NCBI GenBank assembly: GCA_037157565.1
Contig: JAZHRO010000003.1
Location: 70,062,501-70,126,500 of the forward strand
Source of the DNA: Thalassia testudinum
Taxonomy: Eukaryota > Streptophyta > Magnoliopsida > Alismatales > Hydrocharitaceae
Length of the DNA stretch: 64,000 nt
Direction: 5' to 3'
Shown: positions 21,577 through 33,710 of the stretch, in pieces
How positions within the stretch are numbered: position 1 is the stretch's first letter
Layout: each line of letters starts with the position of its first letter
Program-made: the position numbers and the translations under genes
The notes under the pieces: model-generated
The model's database searches: none
Told to the model about the DNA's origin: nothing
What the model saw: only the letters and a program-made list of their open reading frames with translations

Positions 21577-22754
21577 ACTATATGCTATTTATAAAAGAGT
21601 TAGGTTGGATTATTTGGGCTTGAGCTATTTTCAATCATTAAGAAAATGTTTACTTAGGATCTGAACTTTCAAAGACACAACAGTGCCTGAGTATCTGCCA
21701 AAATGCAGACCGCCTCAAGCCCTCACCTTATTCAAAGAAAAATTTATTTTTCACTTTTTCCTCTTTTCTAATTTTTTTTCTTTTGAATTTTCAAGTTTTA
21801 TTGTTTAAGAGTGGCTTTCTACAGCCATTCAACTCACCCAAGATTTGATGAGAATCCTAAGTTCTAAGCATCTTATTGTGAATGTGATAGAGTCGTTGAC
21901 CGGCAGTTAAAATGGACTTTAGATTTCTACGCCTCTAGGTGACCTTAAAAAGAGAATTCTGCCTAAAGATGTATCTTCACAATTGGTAGCTTTCTCCCTA
22001 CTTTTATTTTTACAAGGTCAACACAAGGGTGAATCCAGTGTATATCTGCCCGGTTTATTTTACTTCTCCGCTTCTTCCTAAGAGTTTTGGGATTTTTCAG
22101 TGCATTTATTGAGCTGGGTTCTGGAGAACCGGTTGATGAGCTGTTATCACTGACAACTTGCCAGCCATACTCGTGCGACGAAGTGTGGCTTGTTTCCTTT
22201 TTTTTCTCCTTTTTTTTATTTTCTTTTTCTCCTTCTAAGTAGGTGGCTTCCCTAGTCTAAGATTTACCTAAAGGCTGCAAAAGGAGAAAGGTCCTGTGAC
22301 TGGGCTCTAGACAATCTACCTATAGGCTGTTACCCATGATAACTTGCCAGCCATATCACCCTAGAAGGCTCATTAGATACCAAATTTCTATTAGAACCAC
22401 CGAACAACGAGTCAGTGACAAGATAGTGTGTAGATGCTTTAGTCTTAAAGTTCCCTCAAATCAGAGGGTGGATTGATAAGATGTGTACTTATCACCCAAA
22501 CTTATTTACTCCAATTAAAATAGAATTCAGGTTGGCAAGGACTCGAAAAACAAATCCACATTTTTGTGGATACACGGGCTGATTAAGTCTAATGACCTGA
22601 AGGGTCTTTGTGTTCAGATCATAATGTAGTATTTCCTAGGATTGAAAATTTTCTTAAACCCAAGTTCTCTTTCCTAATTCCAATTTTTTTTTTTATATAA
22701 AAGAAAATAAAACAAATCTACGGAGTTGACGAATAAATTCAGAGATGAATATCC
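21577..22754 (-). other. 3' non-coding region of M1
   Basis: About 1.18 kb clearly related to the same region of N (53801-55030). It contains a direct repeat of about 50 bases around TTGCCAGCCATA at 22118-22170 and 22300-22357. Confidence 0.6.
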
Positions 22755-22789
22755 ACCCCCCATGCCTATCTAATGCAATGTCCTCACTG
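22755..22789 (-). promoter_or_regulatory. First purine module of M1
   Basis: In sense, CAGTG, loop AGGA, CATTG, then GGCATGGGGGG. Confidence 0.6.
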
Positions 22790-22884
22790 TATTAAAAAGA
22801 CATAAAAGAGAGTAGGAAGCACCTGAATTGCGTGAATGTCAGGTCCGCTCCGAGATAAAAATTAAAAAGAACTGTATACGTGCT

Positions 22885-22918
22885 GAATTTAGTGCCTTCA
22901 GCTGGGCACACTATGCAA
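22885..22918 (-). promoter_or_regulatory. Post-pol motif of M1
   Basis: In sense TGCCCAGCTGAAGGCACTAA, the motif also following pol in C, P, Q, N and E. Confidence 0.5.
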
Positions 22919-22972
22919 AGAAGAGATAAAGAATTCACAGGTACAGGTCAGAATCAGAATAAAAAGATGAAA

Positions 22973-23547
22973 TCACAGACCTACCAGCAGATGTCCACAG
23001 ATGTGAACCAGATTGTGGTGCAGTCCTATACCCCATAATCGAGAATATCTAAGGTTCTGGATAAAAATTACCCAAAACCTAAAATCAGTATGCAAGTGGG
23101 GTTGGGCCTGCGATTCATGAGGATGCAACCTAAGACCAAAAAGTCAGGTTACAGAAAAATCAAGCTCAAAAGGATAATCATTGAATGTGTGCTTGGGTTC
23201 GACATCCTTAGAACAAATGTCGTAAGGGTCCTAGTTTGATGGTTTCAGCTTAATAGGAACCCTTCGACTCAGTCTTCTACTTCCTCCGGAACTTGCTCCC
23301 CAAATCAAAATTTCTCGGCTCCTATCCTCCTCATTCAGCATGTTAAATTCCATGACCTCTTGCATATTAATCACCCCGTCTGAAATCTCCAAGTCTAAAT
23401 GATGTGTCTAAATCAGAATTGACTTGGGTCTAATTATCTCAGAAATAGAATCATCGATAAGCTCAATGGGGTGTAACTGACAATTAGGGCATTGAATTGA
23501 ATCCTCCAGAAAATGTGATTCTGGATCCGTAATGTGAGCCCTAATAA
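22973..23547 (-). pseudogene. Accessory ORF of M1, fused in frame behind RNase H
   Basis: About 190 codons continue the RNase H frame from roughly 23548 down to a TGA at 22973, with three internal stops. Phrases such as DDSISEIIRPKSILI, SQAQPH and GLHHNLVHICGHLL match the acidic ORF of N. P, which matches M1 up to the end of RNase H (YADIVNYL), continues into integrase instead. No known domain is recognised. In this position integrase should stand, so the copy could not have integrated by its own enzyme. Confidence 0.6.
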
Positions 23548-24205
23548 GGTAGTTCACGAAATCCGCATACCAGGGGAACTCGACAGAATGAATTGCCAAA
23601 AGAGATTCATCCAGAAATTGTTCATGGATAGGTAGGGAATAAGGAACGTGGTTTAGGTCCAATCTGGATAGGTGATCCACCACAACATTTTGTTTTCCGC
23701 TTTGTCACAGATTTCGATATCAAATTCCTGCAATAGAAGGATCCATCTAATGAGCCATGGTTTGGCATCCTTCTTTGTCAACAAATGGCGGAGGGCAGAG
23801 TGGTCAGTGAAGATGATGACCTTGAACCCTAATAAATATGATCTGAATTTCTCCAACTCGAATACTACTTCTAGCAGTTCCGTTTCGGTGACAATGTAAT
23901 TACGCTGAGCCCCTTTCAGCTTCTTGCTAGCAAAGTATATGGCGAAGGGTTGTTTCACCTGACGCTGGCCTAAAACAGCACTGACGGCAAAATCAGAAGT
24001 GTCACACATCATTTCGAAATCAAGTGACCAGTCGAGTGGTTGGAGAATCGAGGAGTCAGAAACAGCGCTTCCCAAATTCTCGAAGGAGCTGAGACAAGAG
24101 GTATCAAATTCAAATGGGACATCGGTAACAAGGAGATTCGTCAAAGGCCGCGTAATTTTTGAGAAATCGCGTATAAATCTACGATAAAAGCCGACGTGAC
24201 CCAAG
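23548..24205 (-). pseudogene. RNase H of M1
   Basis: The sequence runs [59 protein letters not shown]. The three acidic catalytic positions remain. A frameshift near 23690 disturbs the NVVADHLSRL end. Confidence 0.8.
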
Positions 24206-25583
24206 AATGATCAAATCTGCTTGATCGAGCTAGGTGGCGGTAAGTGGGAGATGATCTCTGATTTAGCCCGGTCGACCTCGAGTCCATTTTTAGAGATCCT
24301 ATGCCCCAATACTATGCCATCCCTCACCATGAAATGGCTTTTCTCCCAGGATAGTACTAGGTTTACCTCAATACACCATTTCAGGATCTTGGTGAGGTTA
24401 TCAAGACAAGATGCGAAATCATCTCCGAAGATAGAGAAGTCATGCATGAATACCTCCACATAATCCCCAATCATGTCGGAGAAGATAGCCATCATACAAT
24501 GCTGAAATGTCACTGGTGCATTGCAGAGGCCAAAGGGCATCCTCTTGAAGGAGAATGTTCTGAAGGGGCATGTGAATGTGGTCCTGTCCTGATCTTCCAG
24601 GCTAATCACTACCTAATTATACCCGGAGTATCCATCCAGAAAGCAGAAGAAACTATGTCCGGTTAACCGTTCCAAGATCTAGTCAATGAATGGAAAAGGA
24701 AAGTGATCCTTCTGGGTAGCCGTGTTCAGTTTCCTGTAGTCAATGCAGACCAGCCAAGATGTCATAGTGCGGGTCAGGATGGATTCACCCTTATCATTTT
24801 TCATGACTGTGAGTCCTGCTTTCTTGGGCACTATCTGAATCGGACTCACCCACTGCTGTCTGAGATTGGGTATACAATGCTTGCATCCAACCATTTGATG
24901 ATCTCCTTCTTAACAACCTCTAGCATATTCAAGTTAAGCCATCTTTGAGGTTGTCTCGATGGTTTCACCCCCTCATCTGTGTAAATGTGATGAGTGTAAT
25001 ATGAGGGGCGAATACCATGGAGATCAGCAATACTCCACCCGATAGCAGCCCTATGATCTAGAAGCGTAGAAATCAATTGATGCTCCTATTCTTGGGTTAA
25101 GTGGGCATTGATAATGACTGGATATGTCTCACTTTTGCCTAAGAACACGTACTTGAGTGAGTCAGGTAAGGGCTTCAATTCAATCATGGGTGGGTCAAAA
25201 TCAGATATGAGAGTGGGAGGAGTAGAATCGAAGGAGGGAATCTGCTGATCCATGTGCATGTGAATTCTTGCTGATTCGCTACCTGTAAAATTGGTTGCGA
25301 CTGCATTAACGGGAAACCCATTAGCTGTAGTCACGTCTTTCAATAATAGGGGTGATTTAGTAATATATGGATCAGGATAGCTGGATTCAGGGGTGCTAAG
25401 GTCAGAAGCAGACCCTAAACAGTTAGATCCTCGGGGAGATATGTGTAATGTAGTGGTTTCATTCCCGTGTGGATCGAGGTCCGAGAACCCTGATAGTGTA
25501 GTCGAATGAGACATTGGGTCGTCGCAAAGGAGCCCAATGTTACCACAGTAAGTCGAATCTTTGTCTTCACCATCCTCCTCTAT
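24206..25583 (-). pseudogene. Reverse transcriptase and linker of M1
   Basis: Linker (25514-25100) ends IELKPLPDSLKYVFLG. RT blocks: SRQPQRWLNLNMLEVVKKE, SILTRTMTSWLVCIDYRKLN and MPFGLCNAPVTFQHCMMAIF, then the catalytic box written FMHDFSIFG: the first aspartate of the FMDD box is His. Frame changes lie near 25080, 24890 and 24610. Confidence 0.8.
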
Positions 25584-26199
25584 TCAATCATAGTCGATGT
25601 TCTTTGCTACCCTGAATATGTCTAGTTGAAGTCGCTCATTGCCTAGGGCAATCTTCATACACCTGGATGCACAATTGATGTTTGCTCGAGCTATCGCCAA
25701 AAATGGGTGACCCAAAATAATTGGTGCATCTCGGAGATTAGGAGGAACTTCCATATCCAGAACGAAAAAATCTGTAGGAAAGCAGAACCCACGGACTTTC
25801 ATGATCACGTTCTCAACCACCCCCGTCGGTGTTTTGACTGATCTGTCATCCAGCTGAATCGTAACTGAAGTGGGTTTCAACTCCCCAAATCGAAATTGAT
25901 CAAATACGGCGATGGGAGTTAAGTTGATGGATGAACCCAAATCTTGAAGGACCCAATCAAATGTAGAATCCTGCAAGAAGCAGGATATGAGTGGGGTACC
26001 AGGGTCTTTTTTTATCGGTGGCAAGTCGGCTAGAATCACACTGCTAGCTTCTTTGGACAGTACCGCCTGTCGTCCAATTCTCGGCTGTCGCTTCGGGGTA
26101 TAGTAGTCCTTGAAGAAGCTAGCGACAGCAGTGAGGTGATCGCTAGCCTCAAGGAGGGGGACCTGAATATGTACTTCCTTAAACATCGATTTCTGGTCC
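25584..26199 (-). pseudogene. Protease of M1
   Basis: 200-codon open frame with VLQDLGSSINL, IILGHPFLAIARANIN and the RLQLDIF end. The active-site Asp in DLGSS is present. Same order as in P, where the motif reads LLDLGSSIN. Confidence 0.75.
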
Positions 26200-27655
26200 T
26201 CGAAATTCCGCGTGTCATTTTCTGCACAACATTTCGTGTCAGAGCCTCAGGAAAAGGGATGGGAATCTCAGGGTTAAATGGCCTCTTACCCTTATCTACT
26301 GCAGGTGGCTCCTAAGATGATGAAGACGGAGTCAAACTCACCTGTGGCGAAGGGTGGGAACAATTAGGACCCACCAGCCTAGGTGGTGGGTCGAATGTCT
26401 TCCTTCCGCTTCGCAAAGAAACAGCGTGTGCAATGACTTGTTGTCCACGAGGTGGTGGAGGAGCGGAAGGGGCAGAATACGTGGGATTCTACAAAGGTGG
26501 CTGGTCTTGCATGTAACTAGGTGGTGTAGGAGGCGCCTGTAGTATGGCGTGCGCCTGTCCCTGCGGTGCCTGAAACCTGGGCAGGGCGCCCTAGTTCTGC
26601 ACATATTGAGGATTAGAGAAAGGTTGGGAGGGCAAGGCTCCTTGAGTCCTATGCTCCTACAACAGCTGGTTCTGTGTGCTCTGTATGGTCTGAATCTGAT
26701 CAGCCATCGCCATCATAATCTGCAAGTTATCATGTGTAGACTTCCTCATCGATTCTTGCAGCTCCTCTTTCAACGCCTCCAAAGGGTCAGCCCACCTTGG
26801 AGGGTGGTTGGCAGCTTGGTGCAGTGGCTTGTATAATGAGCGAGGTTGCTACTGCTGAGGCGGGAATGGCTACTGCCTAGGGTACGTCTTATGCACATTC
26901 CCGTATTGCCTGGTCTAGTAGTGTGGATCTTGATGTGGTCTCTGTGAATTACTAAACCAGGAGAAGTTCAGATGCTGGCGCCAACCAGGGTTATATGTCT
27001 CTCAGTACAGGTTATTACGCCCGTATCCTTGGATACCGCTGACGTCCTCGTAGGCTGAAGATGTCTAAGACATATATCCGTCAAGGGGATACGCATTATA
27101 ATCTGCGGATGATGCGTAACCCTGGTCGAAAGTTGCCAGATCTAGATTATTCACGGGATCCTAATATGCGGGATCTCGTAAATACGGAGAAGATGCATCC
27201 CGAGTGAGTAAATTAACTCGAGCAGGTGGGGCTCAGGGTGCATAGGAGGATCTTGCGATGGCAGAGCTCAAGTCGGATTGACCTTGACTTATCTGGTAAA
27301 TCTTCTTCTCAATTAAGTTTATTCTATCGAACTGCTTGATGATGATATTCATGTTAGCTCGAATAGACTTGGTGTGAGCCTCGTGGACACCAACTCGCTG
27401 CTGACCAGGATGCTGGAACTGGTTCATAGATGTGGCATTCATCGAGTTCTCCGCTAATGATTCGAATAGCTCAAATGCTCTGTTCTTGTCTTTTGTGAGA
27501 AACTCCTCGCCGCTAGATGCATCAGCCAGATATTGATGTGTGTCATCTAGCCCATGGCAAAAATTCTGAGCTACCATCATGGTATAACTAGACTCGGTGT
27601 GAGCTACCAAAAATGAGAGTGGAAAAAGATTTCCAGGTGCACATGACACCCTCTT
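26200..27655 (-). pseudogene. gag: gag of M1, N-terminal half deleted
   Basis: The open part 27649-27233 holds CHGLDDTHQYLADASSG and FELFESLAENSMNATSMN, the second half of the capsid-type domain. A Pro/Tyr-rich region follows in the same frame with several CAG/CAA to stop changes. Just before CHGLDDTH a short match to the LFPLSL block shows that an internal stretch is also deleted. The left part joins the P leader at about 27655. Confidence 0.7.
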
Positions 27656-28915
27656 TAGTCTAGGTTTTCTTTTGAACCCTAGGATAGATTTACTTCCAGC
27701 AATTCTTTTGAAAAAAAAAGAAGCTTATTCATTTTCATGAAAAAGAAAGAAAATAAAAAAAAATCTAGATTAGGTTTCTTTTTGAATCCTAGGTTAGTTT
27801 GAAAACGCAAAAAAAAGAAAATTCTTTTTGAAAATCCTTTGAAAAAAATCCTTTTGAAAAAAAAATTTTGCAAAAGTTTTTTTTTAAAAAAAGCATTTTG
27901 GTGGAGAGCTTGAATTTCAAATTCAAACACCTTTTAAAAGCCTCTCCACCATTCTTTGATTTTCGGCTGGGGTTTAAAGTCTGTTTTAAAAATTCGATTG
28001 CCGAAAAACTAACCAGCAAAAAAGTATGAAATTCGGCTAGACCTTCATTTTCAAACCATCTTTGAAATGGTACCATTCTTTCAAAAAAATTCCAAGCATA
28101 AAATTCTGAAAAATTCGCAAATTGCAAGGGTGTTAGACTGACCGAGATTTGAGATTTTTCAAATTTCAAAAATCCATGAAATCTACGAATATGTTTTGAT
28201 TAAAAATGGTGGGGTTTGAAAGCTAATCACATTGGCTTTATTTTCCATATTTTTGCTGAATTTTTTAAAGTCATTTGATACTGTTTCAAAGTGAAAAATC
28301 AACCATGGGTCAAAATTCCAGATCTGACCCCTGACATTGAAAAATTTCTAGAAATTTGATTGAAATAGTAAAAATTACAAAAAATATTTTCTAGAAAGAT
28401 AATTGGAAAAAGAATCTACCCGCCAAAATTCAATTTAATTAGAATCAAATTTTTGTCAAAAACTATTTTTATTTTTGTGGTCTACTGAAGAAGAAAAAAT
28501 AAAAGAATAAAAAAAAATCCTAGAATTGCATGAACCCTAGGTTACACCTCTAGGCTTACACTTTAGACACCACATTTGGCTAACTTAGACTTAGTCAAAT
28601 CTTGTACTTAGCTGGTGAGCTTGGTCACCTTGTGGGCCACTCACCAAAAATCCCAACTGAAGAAAAATGGGCTAAAAATCAAGTCTAAGACATGAAATAA
28701 ACCCAAATTCGTTGTCGTACTACTAGGTGGTTTCAACCTCTTGGCTGGGTTAGCCAAGAGGCAGGAATCACTTTTAGTCAGTTGTACGACGAATTTTCTT
28801 CACGAATTATAACTTAAAATGAAAAATCTGATCATATGATTTATAAGGACCATCTGATTGACAGGGCCTTAGCCTTGTCTGGCTTGGTTACACCAACATA
28901 GGGGTTTGGTGGTGC
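27656..28915 (+). other. Leader of P
   Basis: AT-rich, with AAAATATTTTCTAGAA near 28382 as in the C leader. A strong compound hairpin lies at 28705-28796, shortly before gag. Confidence 0.6.
28705..28796 (+). other. Compound inverted repeat in P leader
   Basis: Inner perfect 10-base stem CCTCTTGGCT (28737-28746) with AGCCAAGAGG (28752-28761), loop GGGTT. Outer stem AAATTCG plus TCGTAC on the left with GTACGA plus CGAATTT on the right, three bases bulged. Confidence 0.7.
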
Positions 28916-31020
28916 ATGCAAGGAAGGAGGTCACTTAGACATCAACTGGTTGGACCTTGGGAGCCACTCCCAAGGAGGCAAGTCACCTTGCCAGGACCAT
29001 CTTCTCCCCCAACTTCTACTCCCATAGCCACAATGGCTAATCTTGGGCCTGGACCTAGATCGGGTCAGGACATTGATAATCTGGACCCGATGGCCCATCT
29101 AGAAACTCAGGTGGTTGAATCTGAGGAGTGGCATCAGCAGAGATGGACTGCATTTTGACAACGCTTGACATAATGCAGCATCCACCGCGAGGACAACAAC
29201 TGCGGGATTTCTATGATATGGCCACACCAATCGTTGCACCCTTAGTCAGGATTCCCGCAGGTGGAGATGCATTTGAGCTCAAGCCCAATGTGATTGGTTT
29301 GATCAGCACTCACTTCTATGGAAACTCAAGCAAAGATCCGTTCCAGCACATAGAGGACCTGAGTCGACTTGCAGAAATGATTCGACCCAGGAACATTGAT
29401 CTTTGGATTGCTCTAATGAAGCTTTTCCCATTTTCTTTGTGGGACAAAGCTGCATACTGGTTCAATACCATTGGGAAGCCAATTGGAACCTGGCAAGAAT
29501 TACCATGTGAATTCCTGCAAAAGTTTTTCCCAATCGGTTGAATAAACGCGACGAGGCATGCAATCACGACTTTCTCCCAAGGAGCCAGGGAGAAGTTGCA
29601 TGAAGCCTGGGACCAATTTCACGACCTTCTCCGAAAATTCCTGCACCATGGTATACCCAGATGCCACCTAACTCAGATCTTTTACCATGGGCTGGATGAC
29701 ACACATTGGTATCTGGCCGATGCATCTAGTGGCGGGAATTTCCTCGCGAAAGATGAGAACAATGCATTTGATTTGTTTGAATCTTTCGTAAAGAAGTCGA
29801 TGAATGTTGCATCCATGAACCAGTTCCAACGGCCTGGTCAGCAGCAGGTTGGTGTCCACGAGCCTCACACCGAGTCTATTCGAGCCGACATGGATATCAT
29901 CGTCAAGTAGCTGGATAGAATAAAACTGATTGAGAAAAAGATTGACCAAATTAGTTAGGGACAATCTGACATGAACTCTACCGCTCCAAGACCCTCCTAT
30001 GCACTCAGAGCCCTGCCTGCTCGAGTTAATCTACTCACTCAGGAAGCATCTTCTCCTTGTTTACGAGATCCTGCATATCAGGATCCCGTAAACAATACCG
30101 ATCTGGCACCATACAACCAGGTTTACGCACCACCCATAGAATATAATACGTATCCCCTTGACAGATACACATCTCAGACATCTTCGGCCTACGAGGATGT
30201 CAGTGCTATCCAAGGATACGGCCGTAATAACCCATATTTAGAGACGTATAACCCTGGTTGGCACCAGCATCCGAACTTCTCTTGGTCTGGTAATTCACAG
30301 AGACCACATCAAGATCCACACTACCAGACCACGCATTATGGGAATGCGCAAAACACATACCCTAGGCAGTAGCCATTCCCATCTCAATAGCAGCAACCCT
30401 GTTCTACATACCAGCCACGGCACCAAGCTGCCAGTCACCCTCCAAAGCAGGCTGACCCTTTGGAGGCACTGAAAGAAGAGCTACAAGAATTGATGAGGAA
30501 ATCTACATAGGACAGCTTGCAGATAATGAAGGCGATGGCTGACCAGATACAGACTATACAGAACATGCAAAACTAGCTGTTGTAGGAGCATAGGACTGAG
30601 GGAGTCTTGCCCTCCTAACCCGTTCCGAACCCTCGATATATGCAGAACCAAAGCACCCCACCTAGGTTTCAGGTAACACAGGGACAGGCACACGCCATAA
30701 TACAGGCGCCTCCTGCATCACCTGGTTATGCTTAAAGCCAACCGCCTTTGATGTAGAACCCTGCATACTCTGCCCTTTCCGCTCCCCCACCACCTCATGG
30801 ACAGCAAGTCGATGCAAATGCTGTCTCTTTGAGGAGTGGAAGGAAGACATTTGACCCACCACATAGGCAGGTGAGTCTTGATTTTTCTCACCCTTCGCCA
30901 CAGGCAGGTTCGACTCCTTCATCTCAGGAGCCACCTATGGCAGATAAGGGTAAGAGGCCACTTGACCCTGAGATTCCTGTCCCTTTTCCCGAGGCTCTAA
31001 CACGAAATGTAGTACGGAAG
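28916..31020 (+). pseudogene. gag: gag of P
   Basis: The capsid-type domain lies at about 29170-29910 (LRDFYDMATP, KLFPFSLWDKAAYWF, GREKLHEAWDQFHDLL in degenerate form, FYHGLDDTHWYLADASSG). A long Pro/Gln/Tyr-rich tail follows with NPGWHQHPNFSWS near 30256. Stops at 29539, 29908, 29956 and several in 30370-30760. The nearest relative in the window is the M1 gag. No zinc knuckle seen. Confidence 0.75.
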
Positions 31021-31680
31021 GACACGCAGAATTTTGATGACCTGAAGTCAATGCTCAAGGAAGTACAAATTCAGGTCCCTCTCCTCGAGGCAATTGATCA
31101 TATCCTCGCTGTCGCTAGGTTCTTCAAGGACTATTGTACCTCGAAGCGATAGCCTAGAATTGGACAACAGGAGGTACTGTCAAAAGAAGCTAGCACCGTG
31201 ATTCTAGCCGACTTGCTGTCGAAAATGAATGACCCTAGTACCCCACTCATATCCTGCTTCTTGCAGGATTCTCCATTTGATTGGGCCCTTCTTGATCTGG
31301 GTTCGTCCATCAACCTAACTCCCACTGCCGTATTTGATCGATTTCGATTTGGGGAGTTAAAGCCCACCTCGGTCACGATTCAGCTGGCTGATAGATGAGT
31401 AAAAACATCGAGGGGGGTGGTTGAGAATGTGATCGTAAAAGTCCACGTGTTCTGCTTTCCCACAGACTTTTTCGTTCTCGATATGGAATTTCCTCCTAAT
31501 CTTTGAGATGCACCAATTATTTTGGGTCGCCCATTTCTAGCGACAGCCTAAGAAAACATTGATTGTGCATCCGGGTGTATGGAGATAGCCGTAGGTAACG
31601 AGTGACTTCGACTTGACATATTCATGGTATCAAGAGATTTTGACTGTGATCGCATAAGGAGGATGGTGAAGACGAAGATT
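31021..31680 (+). pseudogene. Protease of P
   Basis: LLDLGSSINLTPTAVFDRF near 31288-31345, then ILGRPFLATA near 31518. Stops at 31150 (TAG), 31396 (TGA), 31504 (TGA) and 31549 (TAA); the first three read as single transitions of CAG or CGA by comparison with M1. Confidence 0.75.
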
Positions 31681-33044
31681 TGGCATACTGTGGTAACATT
31701 GGGCTCCTTTGTGACAACCCAATGTCTCATTCATCTGCACCATTAGGGTTCTTAGACCTCGATCCGCACAGGACTGAGACCACTTCACTACAAATATCTC
31801 TTCGAGGATCTGACTGTTTAGGGTGTGCTTCTAACCATAGCACCCCTGAATCTAGCTATCCTGATCCTCACACTACTGAATAGCCCCTAATGTTTCAAGA
31901 AGATGTGACCACAGCTAACGGGTTTCCCGTTAACGCAGTCACAACCGATTATTTCACAGGAAGCAAATCAGTGGGAATTCATATGCATACCGATCAGCAG
32001 ATTCCCACCCTCGAGTTTGCTCCTCCCACTCCCATTTCTGACTCTGACCCACCCATGATTGAATTGAAGCCCTTACCTGACTCACTTAAGTATGTGTTCT
32101 TGGGAGAAAGTGAAACATATCCAGTCATTACTAGCCCACTTAACCCAAGAACAGGAGCATCAATTGATTTCTACGCTACAAGACCATAGGGCTGCTATAG
32201 GGTGGAGCATTGCTAATCTCCGCTATATTCGCCCCTCGTATTGCACTCATCACATTTACATGGATGATGGGGCGAAACCTTCTTGACAACCTCAAAGATG
32301 GCTTAACCCGAATATGCTAGAGGTTGTTAAGAAGGAGATCATCAAATGGCTGGATGCAGGTATTGTATACCCAATCTCTGATAGCCAGTGGTTGAGTCCG
32401 ATCTAGATAGTGCCCAAGAAAGCAGGACTCACCGTAGCAAAAAATGATAAGGGTGAATCCATTCCGACTCACACTGCGACATCTTGGCGAGTCTGCATCG
32501 AATATAGGAGACTGAACATGGCTACCTAGAAGGATAACTTTCCTTTGCCTTTCATTGATCAGATCTTGGAATGGTTAGCCAGACACAGTTTCTTTTGCTT
32601 TCTGGATGGATACTCCGGGCATAATCAAGTAGCGATTAGCTTGGAAGATCAAGACAAGACCACATTCACATGCCCCTTTGGAACATTCATTTTCAAGCAG
32701 ATGCCCTTTGGCCTCTGCAACGCAACAATAACATTTCAGCATTGTATGATGGCCATCTTCTCTGACATGATTGGGGACTATGTGGAGGTATTCATGGATG
32801 ACTTCTCTATTTTTGGAGATGATTTCGCATCTTGTCCTGATAACCTCACCAAGATCCTGAAACAATGTATTGAGTTAAACCTAGTACTATTTTGGGAGAG
32901 AAGCCATTTCATGGTGAGGGATGGCATGGTACTTGGCCACAGGATCTTTAAAAATGGACTCAAGGACGATTGAGCTAAATCGGAGATTATTTCCCACTTA
33001 TCGCCACCTAGCTTGGTCAATCAAATCAGATCATTCTTGGGTCA
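31681..33044 (+). pseudogene. Linker and reverse transcriptase of P
   Basis: Linker to about 32095 ends MIELKPLPDSLKYVFLG. RT: EIIKWLDAGIVYPISDS near 32340, MPFGLCNATITFQHC at 32701 and EVFMDDFSIFG near 32786 with both aspartates. Frame breaks lie near 32150 and 32280. Confidence 0.8.
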
Positions 33045-33710
33045 CGTCGGCTTCTATCAGAGATTTGTACATGATTTCTCAAAACTTGCACAACCTTTGA
33101 CGAATCTCCTTGTTGCCGATGTCCCATTTGAATTTGACACCTCATGTCTCAGCACCTTTGAGACTTTATGAAGCGCTATCTCTGATTCCCCGATTCTCCA
33201 ACCACTCGACTGCTCGCTTGATTTTGAGATGATGTGCGACATTTCTGACTTTGCCATCGGTGCTATTTTAGGCCAGCGTCTAGAGAAACAACCTTTTGTC
33301 ATATACTATGCTACGAAGATGCTGAATGAGGCTCAGCGCAATTATATTGCCACCGAAAAAGAACTGCTAGCAGTCGTATTCTAGTTGGAGAAACTCAGAT
33401 CATATTTATTAGGGTCCAAAGTCATCATCTTCACTGACCACTCCACCCTCCGGCATTTGTTAGCAAAGAAGGATGCCAAACCTCAGCCCATTAGATGGAT
33501 CCTTCTATTGCAAGAATTTGATATTGAAATCCGTGACAAAGTTGGAAAATAGAATGTTATGGCGGATCACCTATCCAGACTGGACTTAGGCCACATTCCT
33601 TATTCCCTACCTATCCACGAGCAATTTTCGGATGAATCTCTTTTGGCAATTCACTCTGTTGAGTTCCCCTAGTATGCGGATATCGTAAACTATCTTACCG
33701 CATGCAAGAT
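33045..33710 (+). pseudogene. RNase H of P
   Basis: GHVGFYQRFVHDFSKLAQPL-like start (with a stop), [37 protein letters not shown], then [18 protein letters not shown]. Stops at 33169, 33383, 33550 and 33670. Confidence 0.75.

Larger units (their letters stand above)
19838..27655 (-). mobile_element. Element M1: recombinant Athila-like element without integrase
   Basis: Read on the minus strand it holds gag (lacking its N-terminal half), protease, RT, RNase H, an accessory ORF in place of integrase, post-pol motif, two purine modules, 3' non-coding region and a 3' LTR (19838-21539). There is no 5' LTR, primer site or leader: at about 27655 it meets P head to head. The 5' half is close to P, while the 3' half (accessory ORF, non-coding region, U3 palindrome) is close to N. 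It was inserted into the 3' LTR of C. Confidence 0.75.

Noticed and set aside
27679..28169. Phe/Lys-rich minus-strand frames
   Set aside because: They are the antisense of the AT-rich P leader with homopolymer runs.
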